A DNA stretch of 64,000 bases, from positions 558,001-622,000 of the forward strand of contig OX344757.2 in NCBI GenBank assembly GCA_947034885.2, read 5' to 3'. Below, piece after piece: positions 36,732-46,141 of this stretch; the stretch's first letter is position 1, and each line of letters opens with the position of its first letter. The notes below the pieces were generated by a model. The model did no database searches, had not been told where the DNA came from, and worked only from the letters and a program-made list of their open reading frames with translations. This stretch comes from Thuidium tamariscinum (taxonomy: Eukaryota; Streptophyta; Bryopsida; Hypnales; Thuidiaceae). The position numbers and the translations under genes were made by a program.

Positions 36732-38423
36732 TCATGACAGGTTCCAAAAGACCAAAACATGCAAAAACAAATGTGAGATAGAAGTGAATTGCACATATAT
36801 TTGGGAAAATTTGTGATGCACACATCTTTTTAAGATATAGTTGAGGACTTGAAGTACATAGGGATATATTTCCTTGCCAATACATCTATTCAATACTTTT
36901 GTACTTCTACGTAAAACACTAAAATACGAATATGAATGGCGGAAATGTTCATCTGGGATAGGCCAATTGTAACCTGGGCCAGTAAATCGTTGGACGATTT
37001 TAGTCAAACTTACTGCCCTCTCTACATTTGTAGAACACAGAAGTTCCAAATAATTATGAAATACAAGTCCTAACTCATGGTGGCTCCACTTCGTATGTCT
37101 TCTGTTATTACGATGGAGCGCCGCGTACTCCTTGGACATGCATTGCTTGTTGATCTGTTGAGCTAGTTTACCAACCGCAAACTCCTCTGATTTACGTGAT
37201 AAATGTGGAATCGTTTCAACATCTGCATCTTTCTTATGCACATACACAATAGACGAATCCACCCACCATCTTCTTTGCAAAGCTTCTTTCTTCTCACTTT
37301 CAGATGTGAAAGTGTACAAGGATTTGGGTGGATCACTATGTATGATAGTCATGCCCCAATCGCAAACCCCAATATATACACGTGACTCATCATCCGGAAA
37401 GTGAAACATGATGTTGTCCGGCGAGAGATCGTTGTGTAGATGCCCCGCTTGATGCACCGCATGCAAAATGTGCACCAATGCCCATGCGAGCTCCGTTCGT
37501 TTCCTTCTCCATCGAGCTAGAAAGAATGCTCGATTCACCTCTTCGGGTGATGGCTTGGAATAAGCCAATCGAATGTGAATGTCATCTGGATAGTCCCTAT
37601 CCATGTTCAACATTTGCCTCAACGTTCCACCATTCCACCAATACATGTACCCTTCATTGTTTGTTCCATGGACTGCTGCGAATCGTATAACTCCGTCATG
37701 TGGAATCCGCACTGCCATTGACTCGTTCTGGTGTTCCAACTTTGCGAGTTGAGGCCTCAAGCCTTGTTGATGCGATACCTTCGTTGCAAACTCCCAAGAG
37801 GCAGGTATCTCAGCACATCCTTCAATTCGCACCCTCTGTATTGTTGCATAGCCCCCCTTCAAGACCGTACTGTCTTGTGGAATCACCCTTGCGGTAATGG
37901 GCAATGCCACAAGATGCCGCCGCCCACGTTGCAATTCTAGAGTTCCTTCATCCGTGTTCCACCACCCCAATGATCCTTGTCCCTTCCGTTTCCTAGCATT
38001 CTTTGTAAACGGAGCACATCGTTGTACAAACAAGTCCACCTTCAAAATGACTTCTTCAAATGTGGGATCATCCACCCGATGTTCCTTCCCGTACTTTGTC
38101 AATACCACTTTGGCATTCCACAATGAATCTTGCACCCTGTTCTGCAGAAACCTTTGGAAGCCCCTCTTCTCCGTTTCATGAATCCATCCTGGAACAAAGA
38201 GAGCATCCGTCATCCTCTTCGTCATATCCGATTTGAACTTCTCAATGCACTCCTCTTCGTATCGGATGTACTTGGTATCAAGGGATGGAGTGCTCTCCTC
38301 CTCATAAAACTGCACTATGATACGGATGACATATGCCTTGCAATCATCCGAAGGCATGTCCTCAATGTCTAGCGCTACCGGTTTTGCCTTTGCTACCTTC
38401 TTTCCTTTCGGCATCGTGATCAA
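36732..38423 (-). CDS. Protein-kinase-like protein with degenerate motifs
   Basis: Intact 563-codon frame; ATG at 38423, with a second in-frame ATG three codons later. The N-terminal 190 residues are unrecognised. The rest follows the protein-kinase fold: a glycine-loop-like KGGYATIQRV (about 189-198), ATK with the likely ATP lysine at 215, a catalytic loop HNDLSPDNIM (330-339, HND instead of HRD, with Asp332 and Asn337 present) and CDWG (354-357) at the DFG site, with its Asp kept. The key catalytic residues are therefore there but the motifs are atypical. The C terminus is long and ends hydrophobic. Expressed leftward from a GTCCG/TATAAG promoter; followed by an inverted R1 repeat. Substrate unknown. 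Confidence 0.7.
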   Translation of the reverse strand: MITMPKGKKVAKAKPVALDIEDMPSDDCKAYVIRIIVQFYEEESTPSLDTKYIRYEEECIEKFKSDMTKRMTDALFVPGWIHETEKRGFQRFLQNRVQDSLWNAKVVLTKYGKEHRVDDPTFEEVILKVDLFVQRCAPFTKNARKRKGQGSLGWWNTDEGTLELQRGRRHLVALPITARVIPQDSTVLKGGYATIQRVRIEGCAEIPASWEFATKVSHQQGLRPQLAKLEHQNESMAVRIPHDGVIRFAAVHGTNNEGYMYWWNGGTLRQMLNMDRDYPDDIHIRLAYSKPSPEEVNRAFFLARWRRKRTELAWALVHILHAVHQAGHLHNDLSPDNIMFHFPDDESRVYIGVCDWGMTIIHSDPPKSLYTFTSESEKKEALQRRWWVDSSIVYVHKKDADVETIPHLSRKSEEFAVGKLAQQINKQCMSKEYAALHRNNRRHTKWSHHELGLVFHNYLELLCSTNVERAVSLTKIVQRFTGPGYNWPIPDEHFRHSYSYFSVLRRSTKVLNRCIGKEIYPYVLQVLNYILKRCVHHKFSQIYVQFTSISHLFLHVLVFWNLS

Positions 38424-38589
38424 ATCAATGATAAGAGTTTAAAAACTCTTGATTTCAAGCACAATGCACAAAAGATATACAAAAAAAGGGCAACAAGTTG
38501 GCCCTAAATCCCACTCCTAACTTCCCTTAGAAAGGAGCCAATGGAGGATTAACCACCAAGCTCTCCGCTCTCTCTTGTGAAACACAAGG

Positions 38590-38845
38590 GGGAAGATAAG
38601 AATGCGGTTGCGGACAGGCCGTCCGCCCATCTTATACCTTGCGGACGGACCGAACCTCGTCGGGGCCGTCCGATCGCGCTGGCCGTCCGACCGGGGCCGT
38701 CCGCCTCGTCGTCCTTAGGGCCGTCCTTGGGGCCATCCGATCGCAGTGGCCGTCCGCCTCACCTCGTCGGGGTTGTCCGCCTCGACGTCCTCGGGGCCGT
38801 CTGATCACTGTGGCCGTCCGATCGGACGGCCCCGGGGCATTCCAA
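38590..38845 (-). promoter_or_regulatory. GTCCG island with TATAAG box, upstream of the kinase-like gene
   Basis: Some fifteen GTCCG/CGGAC words, mostly in GGCCGTCCG and CGTCCGCCTCG contexts on the plus strand. TATAAG is on the minus strand at 38631-38636, about 210 nt before the ATG at 38423. Same architecture as upstream of the genes at 31682, 42564 and 51854. Confidence 0.65.
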
Positions 38846-40217
38846 CTTCAAAATTTCATAACTAATTCTACGAAGCTTTAAAAAATACAAAACCAAATGG
38901 GGTACACATCAATTCCACTTGTCTTGAAAGGGAATATTTTTTAGAACTACCTCAAGAAGTTTTACCTACCTATTATTTACTTTTAATCCTTCAATGGTCA
39001 ATTGTCCTTGAAAGATATGTGCAATTAGCATGTAAACCAAGTTCTTTGGAACTTTGTGGAACTATGTCAAATTAGTTATGAATTTTTAGAGTTGAAATGG
39101 CATGGGGACCTAAAATCGCCCACCTCCTAAAATGTAAATTGGTTGCACATTGCTGAAGGGTACAGGAAAACAACATGTTTAAATAACTTACATTTGAAGA
39201 AGTGGGTGGTCTTCGGTCTTGAGCACTTTTAGGACCTCCTCTCATTTACTGATTACACAACCTGTTTGTATACCATATTCAGGCTTTAGAATTGTGAATA
39301 AAACATTTGTTATCATAAAAACAGATATACTTTTTTGATTCCTAGTATCTTAGTTTCTTATATATAATATTTTATTTTTAGAATTTGGAAAAAATTGTAG
39401 TGTAATCGTATTTATTACTTTAAAAAAATTAACCTTTAAATTGTATGACTATGCGTAGAATATGTTTTTCAAAAAAATATCAATACAGAAATCCATTATG
39501 AACACTTCTGTTTTCATGTGTAAAATAAAACAATGTGGTCTCATTAGTCCTTTATTATGTTTATTTTGAAGATGTCAATTCAAAAATTATTATGTCTACA
39601 AATTTCAATCTATAACCCCTAAACAACGGAAAAAAAATTGAAGCAACTTATAAAAATTTGAACATAAATTAGTGCGAAGTTCATGGATGGAGTGATTGAC
39701 TCTAACTTATTTCACTTTCTTTTGATGTGGATGGGATTCTAAATTTCTAATTCATGAAAACTTGAACATAAAATAGTGCAACAATGCTAGTAAATGAGCA
39801 TGAACACGAGCATGTGAACTCCTAATATGTATATAAGTAGTTATACTTCCACCTAAGAAGGTGTTTATAGTAAAAATACCTACAATATAGGGCTCTATAA
39901 TATAAATACACTCTTATTATACAAGGTTTCTATAGTGTAAACAACTACATTACAGGTGCATCATCTTTGAGGCTTACAAGCTCACAGTTAGGGCATAAAT
40001 TTGACACCCTAGCCAAATTTCTAGGGGACACCGTGGTCAAAATTTTGGGTGTCAGAAGGACACCCTTGTCCAATTTTTGGGTGTCCCTCATTTTCCATAC
40101 ATTTTTTTTGGTGAGTTAGAATATTCTCAATTTTGAAAAATTTGTAATATCAATATGAATTTTTTGTTGCACATGAAAAGAGTCACTATATACCATAGCG
40201 TACAAAAGAAAACAAAC
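38846..40217. other. AT-rich spacer
   Basis: No gene recognised. Around 39990-40095 a GGTGTC/GACACC word recurs five or six times with TTTTGGGTGTC. Confidence 0.4.
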
Positions 40218-40700
40218 CTACAAGCCACGACCTTTCATGCCACACCATTTCACCCAAACTTGTTCAAAGTCAATGGCTTCTATAGGAATTCTTGCCACTG
40301 CAACTCGAATTTCTGCTTCCAAAGTCTCCAATACTAAACTAGAACGTAAATTAGACTCAATATGATTTTGAGTAGAAAATCCCCTCTCACAAGAATCTGT
40401 GCTACCAGGAATTACAAGAATACTTTGCCACAGCTTGGACATGTGAGGCTACCTTCCAATATAGTCCAAATTGGAAGAGGACACTATAATTGCTTGGTGC
40501 ATTTTCAGACCACCACATGAAATTTGAAGAGTACCAAAGATGATCGATGGTTGGCATGGATTCAACTCCTGTGGAGTCTTGGAACTGAATTTTACCACCT
40601 CGAGAAACGTCCAAGAAATGTGCCACAAATTTTGTATCTGCATCAAACTCCTCATTATTTTCTAGTAATCCCTTATTTAAACATTTATAATCTTCTCAAA
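40218..40700 (-). pseudogene. hAT transposase C-terminal (dimerisation) remnant
   Basis: The frame 40442-40218 reads ILVIPGSTDSCERGFSTQN, then RSSLVLETLEAEIRVA, the conserved C-terminal dimerisation region of hAT transposases. Upstream sequence to about 40700 is frame-broken. No catalytic domain or terminal repeats seen. The opposite strand at 40527-40565 matches a stretch of the RING gene at 48452-48490 with one mismatch. Confidence 0.72.
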
Positions 40701-42187
40701 AATTGAAGATTGGAAAAAAATCATCATCCAATATTATTTGGAAAAATATTTTAGAATTGATGATGTACAAATCAAAGTTGTAGACTTTGAATTTGAGATT
40801 CCGTTTGCATATTAGTATATTACCTATACCACTATTGTCACCATTCTCTTTTTCTAAAAATAAAAACATATATATAATTACCTTTTCATACATTAATGCT
40901 GTATTGGATATTTGATCCATTAATACTAATTTTTGAAAGCAAAAATCTACAGTTCAAATTCCAATGTTTGATCTAAGGACTTTCAATTTGTGAACAAATG
41001 GATACTGTAATATAGATAAGACCTAGACATCACGGTAGATGGGGTCTTTGGCTCTTGGTGGATGGAGTCAGGTAAGACAAGAGCTTGGACGGTGAAGGAC
41101 ATCCGGTTAAATAGGTGAGCGGTTTAAGGTGCCTCAATAATTAAGGTTTTGACAAACAGACAGACATGATTGCGTCAGATAAGATTGAAGTGTATAGGGT
41201 TGGTATATATGGGGTTGGGGTACAAATACTTTAGGAGGTTTGTTTGGATATAACTAATGTGTTTTACATCCCTTGGGGGCATGAGTGCCAGTAGTCATAG
41301 TGAAACAAATTTGCCAAAACTTTGCATGGGCAAGTAAAATTTCCAAAAAATTTCATATATGCTCTATATTATGTATTTATATGAGACCCTTTGGGTACAA
41401 TCGTACGAACAGTGGCTAAACATGTGTATTGTAGAGCTAGTGAAGTCAAACATGAATGACTCCGAATTACCTTCTATCCAACAATGTCTTTTGTCAAACA
41501 GAAGTTAGAGGACATTGTGGACTACGTAGTAAAAGTATTGGCTGTTGTAAATCCTATAGTTCCAACTAATCCTTGAAATTTTATTTATTTTGCTTATTGC
41601 TCATTTTTAGAGTTAGCTTGGTAAAAAAAAAAAAAAAAAAGTATTAATAAAATGCTTGAAGGGATTCCCTATAACGATGAAAATTTAGTTAGAATAGACT
41701 AAGAATTGCCCAATATGTACATGTAAAGTTCAAAATCATTCTATTTTGATTAGTCACATGAGTACATGACAAGATAAAAGTACTGCATCCGAAAGCAAAT
41801 TCATATATGTGTCGTTGTGTCAGTCTTCTACATTATTGGATATTCACTTTAATCATTTACATAATGATGATATTTGGCATACAAATTTCTTTTTCAATAG
41901 AATGTCATGAAATATGAAAATTGCCACTAAACAATAAACCCTAAACCCTACGAACCCTAAACCCTAAACCCTAAACCCTTGACCTTGAGAAAGTCTGAGA
42001 AATATAAAAAAATTGCACATATTACCATTGCTTGCTTTAAATTCCTTCTATAATTTTACACGAACTAAATTTAAATAACTTGAACATTGGATCCCTATCC
42101 TGAATTAGTGAATTCCTCATTGCGCGCTGTTTGCTTTGCTGGCGGACTTCGAATCCGAGGACACATGCACAGGAGAATCCCAGGCTT
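40701..42187. other. AT-rich spacer, no genes
   Basis: Low-complexity DNA, including a poly-A run at about 41624-41640 and an interstitial telomeric tract at 41934-41980. No supported gene. Confidence 0.4.
41934..41980. repeat. Interstitial plant-type telomeric repeat
   Basis: About six tandem or near-tandem CCCTAAA units with one short interruption (CCCTACGAA). This is the Arabidopsis-type plant telomere motif, here internal with unique sequence on both sides. Confidence 0.85.
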
Positions 42188-42425
42188 AAACGCCAGTTTA
42201 CAGAGCCATCGGACGTGCGGATGGCACCTGCGGACGGCAACTGCGGACGACGGACTAGGTTTGGCGTGCGGACGGGAGCTTCGGCGGCGCTTTTAGGGTC
42301 GGGAGTGGACGGCGGCGGACTATCCGCCCTCGTGGCCGCTTCGCGTCGTTCGGGCGGACGGTCGGTGCCAACCCCAGTTTGGTTCGGGGTCGGACGGGTA
42401 TAAGGGCGAACGGCGGATGGATTTC
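42188..42425 (+). promoter_or_regulatory. CGGAC island with TATAAG box, upstream of the RING gene
   Basis: About fourteen CGGAC-type words (CGGACGTGCGGATGG, GCGGACGGCAAC and so on), then TATAAG at 42399-42404, 160 nt before the ATG at 42564. Confidence 0.65.
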
Positions 42426-44218
42426 TTTCACTCCTCTCCATTATTGGGTTCAACCTTGTTGGATGTTCTACTGTTGCTTCATTGTACCAGTTGTATCCTA
42501 CGAGGTGGAGAGTTGGGTGATCAAACTGATTTTTCATTTCACGACAGTGGTGGACTCAAAGTCATGGCAAGTGAGGGTGAAGAACGTGGTGGGGGAATAA
42601 ATCCAGCGGGTGGTGACAATCGAAGGCATAAGCCAAAGGGCGCCAGTTACGAATTACATTATGAGATTTTGGATGACCCAAACATCAAAGCGGAAAACGA
42701 ATGGGAGGATGAGGCAGCACCGTATTGGTCTTCAAAAATGTGCAAAAAATACGTGAAAATGTATCACATTGACAAGTTGTGGCCTAGGGAGGCCCATGAA
42801 CTGTATACACGTGGATTTTTTTGCAAACCCACTGTCGTAGCACAAGGAAGCACAAATCCGTCTGTAGGTGTTAATTTGGCGTTAACACCGTTCAAATGAC
42901 TCGTGTATCGTTCCCACAGGATTTTACGTAGATTCCTCAAGATATCCGGAATAACATGATGCGGAAAACAACCCCAAGACAACAGTAACCGGATTCCTAA
43001 CCAAAAACTTCCTCACAACATCCGCATTCTTGTAGATTGCCTTTCTCACCATTCATACATACTTTACCACTCTCACAACAACCTCCAAACAGGGGGGAGT
43101 GCCCAAACTCTGTACCTTCCCCTATCCGGACTCACAGTATCCGACTGGGCGGATTAGGAACCGAAAGGAGTGCCCAAACTCTGTACCTCTTCCGGATCCG
43201 GTTTCCGGATCCAATCACTCAAGTAACAAATGAAGTTTAGCCTCTGTACTAGAGGGGTCCGCGGTTGGCATTTAGGAAGGATGCGTTGAATCCTACCCTC
43301 CTCAGGATTATAGTGAATGGAGTTCCACTAAAAGAGAAAAATAACAAAAGACATAAAAGAAATAGGCTGCAAGTTCCTCCTCACAACTAATCCGGATTGC
43401 AATCCCAACTAGTAGGTCACTCAGGAAACCCCTACAAACCCCACATTACTACAATGACAGACTCATCCAAACTCAGTTCCTAAGGCTTAATCTAGGAGCC
43501 AGATAACTAGGGGATCCTAACTGTCTGCACATCCCTCACTTCCGGTTGTAGTAGGACTTCAACAACACGTCAATTGGCATGTGCCCACTCTCCTAGTAGA
43601 ACACACCCAATCTAAGAGCGGCTTTCCCACACAGAAGCATCCAAGTGACTGCAGCAGCTAGACTTCAATCCTAATACACCAGTAGCCTCAACCAAATCGC
43701 TTCAATTTCCCGGAACCGGATTCAGACAAAGTTTGGGGGAGACACCTCATCCAAACACCTGCAAACCCAGCTACCTCGCACTATCCAATGGTTCTAGCAT
43801 TGCACGGCATACCAATCCAGAGTCGAGACTTGTTCAGACCAACTCTTAGAAAGTAGAAATCTGAAATCAGATTGCAAATGAAAGGAAAAACAGAAGTAGG
43901 AACACCCGGGGCAACCAACTAACAGCCACCCCTAAATACCAACCCAAGGGAACCCTAAAAGCCCCAAGGGAACAAAATCAGAGGACAAGAGAATGCCAGG
44001 TGGCATTCCTTATCCACAAAAGTCACTTTCCTATCCACCCAACTGGACCCGAAAAAAGTGGATCTCAGATCCTAAAAATCCGGATCTGACTGACCAGGTG
44101 CATTTTAAGTGAAAAGCACCTTGCTAATTGCTTTCTACCTATTGGAAAGGTAACTTTCCACCTTTTCCACTAAGTCTGCTCCTCAAAATTCTCTACCTAC
44201 TCTACTTTCTATTCCTAA

Positions 44219-45487
44219 CTACTTCTTCATCCACTTTTTGGGGGAATCTGCATGCTTAGCGGCTCCCTTGCGTGCTGGCTGTTTCCTACTGGTGGAAACC
44301 TTTGCCGACGCAGCTGCTTTGCCCTTGGAAGGCGTGGCAGCAATCTTACCCTTCCCCGCAGATTTCGGAGGCGTGATTTCCGCCGGGTCTGATGGTTCCG
44401 ATTCTGGTTCCGGTTCCGATCCTGATCCTGATTCCGAATCTGACTCCTCTTCTTCGTGCTCGCTCTGCTCTAGGGACTCGTCCTCATCTGACTTCAACTG
44501 AATGGGATTCTCCCTCGCCCTCTTCGCTGTAGCCTTCCTCTTCAACGTGCTAGGAACCTTGGGGGACTTCTCGAATACCTTGCTCGGAGGCGTCTCTTGA
44601 TCCTGGTCTTCCGCTTGGACTTGCTTCCGGATTTGGGATCCGGGTGTTGCCCCTTCCCCCACATCAAGATCAAGTCGGGAAGCTGCCTTGGGAGTCGATG
44701 GAGTCTTCTCTTCCACTGAACCCTTGCCCTTGGACTTCCCAGAGTCAAGTGGAGAAGCCACTTTGAATTCAGGAATCGGGATTACACTCTCCTTACCCTG
44801 GCTGGCTTCCTTCCCCGTTTCCGGATCCGGATACAGCCCAGCCCCTTGCAAAGCCTCCCTGATCTCAAACAAAGTCCTCTCCATCCTCTCACCGAACTCC
44901 ACTAGCACCTTCACCATCTTAGGAGCTACGGATGGTCCTGCCTTATGCACTTCCTCATCAAATAATCTAGCCTTATTAAGTGCATCGCCCGGAATCTTAA
45001 TTGAATCCCGGATCCGCATGAGGGTTGCTTGGGACTCACCCGAAAGCCTCCTAGACTCTTCTGACTTCCTCTCCAACTGATGTTGGAGATCCCTAACTTG
45101 AGTGGACAATTCCGCAATCCAGTTTTCCCACTTCCCAACATCCTGATTTTTAAGAAGTTCCTCTATTCTCTCACACAAAACAGAGGGGCTGATGTTTCCC
45201 ATCAGTCTACATGCCTTCCGGACTTCCTCTCTTTCCCCACTCTGATCCTTTCGGATCCTCTCCAAATCCGCAATCACAATTCCTAACGGATCCTCCTTCC
45301 TATCACTCGACCAGACCGGATCCTCTTTCACTTCCTCAACCTCTGGCTCCTTTCCCTTCCTCGAAACAGGAACCTTCTCTTGCTTTCTCTCCTTCTCTGA
45401 AGATCCTGGTCCTTTCGAACCTTCCTTTCCCTCTCTCTCTTCCTCACTTTCCGATTCCGGGGGAGGACTGATGTCAAACTTCAGCAT
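44219..45487 (-). CDS. ORF2 of the LTR-like element, acidic coiled-coil protein with basic tail
   Basis: Intact 422-codon frame. Residues 1-90 are rich in E, S and K; a helical, coiled-coil-like region lies at about 95-240 (including WENWIAELSTQVRDLQHQLE); then a low-complexity S/E/P part and a lysine-rich tail RKQPARKGAAKH. The next ORF upstream on the same strand ends 12 nt before it. The layout recalls gag-like structural proteins of non-autonomous retrotransposons, but no zinc knuckle (CCHC) is present. Confidence 0.55.
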   Translation of the reverse strand: MLKFDISPPPESESEEEREGKEGSKGPGSSEKERKQEKVPVSRKGKEPEVEEVKEDPVWSSDRKEDPLGIVIADLERIRKDQSGEREEVRKACRLMGNISPSVLCERIEELLKNQDVGKWENWIAELSTQVRDLQHQLERKSEESRRLSGESQATLMRIRDSIKIPGDALNKARLFDEEVHKAGPSVAPKMVKVLVEFGERMERTLFEIREALQGAGLYPDPETGKEASQGKESVIPIPEFKVASPLDSGKSKGKGSVEEKTPSTPKAASRLDLDVGEGATPGSQIRKQVQAEDQDQETPPSKVFEKSPKVPSTLKRKATAKRARENPIQLKSDEDESLEQSEHEEEESDSESGSGSEPEPESEPSDPAEITPPKSAGKGKIAATPSKGKAAASAKVSTSRKQPARKGAAKHADSPKKWMKK

Positions 45488-45499
45488 TACGAAGGCTGA

Positions 45500-46141
45500 C
45501 TAGTACAATGTGGCCTCTCTATCCCTCAGCAAATCAAGAGAGTGATACAGATGAAAGAGAAAAGGACTGAGGATGGTGGGTTTAGACTTTCCGGCCAAGG
45601 ATACCAACTTTTCTACATGATCCCGGATTACCCTCCCCCAACTAACCTTCCGCTCCCCGGATAGTGCCCCGAAGATCGTGTTGGCTATCGTGGTTGTAAT
45701 CCGGGTTGGCCTTTCCGGATACAAAATCGGGGTTAGGAACTCTAGCACTCTCCTATCCCTCTTGCTTGCACATTCTGCGACCGTATACCCGTCCTTAGGA
45801 TGCGGTGGTTTGGAGAACTTACCCTTCAAGAACTTGTCCGTCCTTGAGGCTCCTCCTTCTCCCTCCTTAGGAAACCCATACGCCTTCCTCCAAAGTTCTG
45901 CTGTCCACCGGTTAGGAAGCGCCCTAACAGTCCGGCTCCACTCACTGGACTGATCCTCCATCACCTCCCGGACCATATCTTTGTCTTTGAGGTTCCATGG
46001 GCGCTGCAGCAACCCTAGGCAGCCAATCTGGGTTAGGTCCTCCTCCAAATAAGCGCGCTCCTTGGCATCCTTGAGCACTCCCGGAGTCACGGACTTTAGG
46101 TTCACGAAAACCGGATCCTCCGCTTCCTTGGACTTCCCCAT
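45500..46141 (-). CDS. ORF1 of the LTR-like element, 213-aa unrecognised protein
   Basis: Intact frame with globular composition: GLLQRPWNLKDKDMVREVM, WTAELWRKAYGFP, TTIANTIFGAL and LSPFLFHLYHSLDLL. The pattern reminds me of the plant proteins annotated as putative plant transposon protein, but I cannot confirm that. It lies just upstream of ORF2 and could be translated from the same RNA. Confidence 0.5.
   Translation of the reverse strand: MGKSKEAEDPVFVNLKSVTPGVLKDAKERAYLEEDLTQIGCLGLLQRPWNLKDKDMVREVMEDQSSEWSRTVRALPNRWTAELWRKAYGFPKEGEGGASRTDKFLKGKFSKPPHPKDGYTVAECASKRDRRVLEFLTPILYPERPTRITTTIANTIFGALSGERKVSWGRVIRDHVEKLVSLAGKSKPTILSPFLFHLYHSLDLLRDREATLY

Noticed and set aside
31141..38845. One large DNA transposon bounded by the two GTCCG islands
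   Set aside because: The islands are inverted relative to each other, but each lies at a gene start with TATAAG and no matching termini or target duplication was found; a promoter role explains more.
41934..41980. Chromosome end
   Set aside because: Only about six units, with unique sequence and genes on both sides; interstitial.
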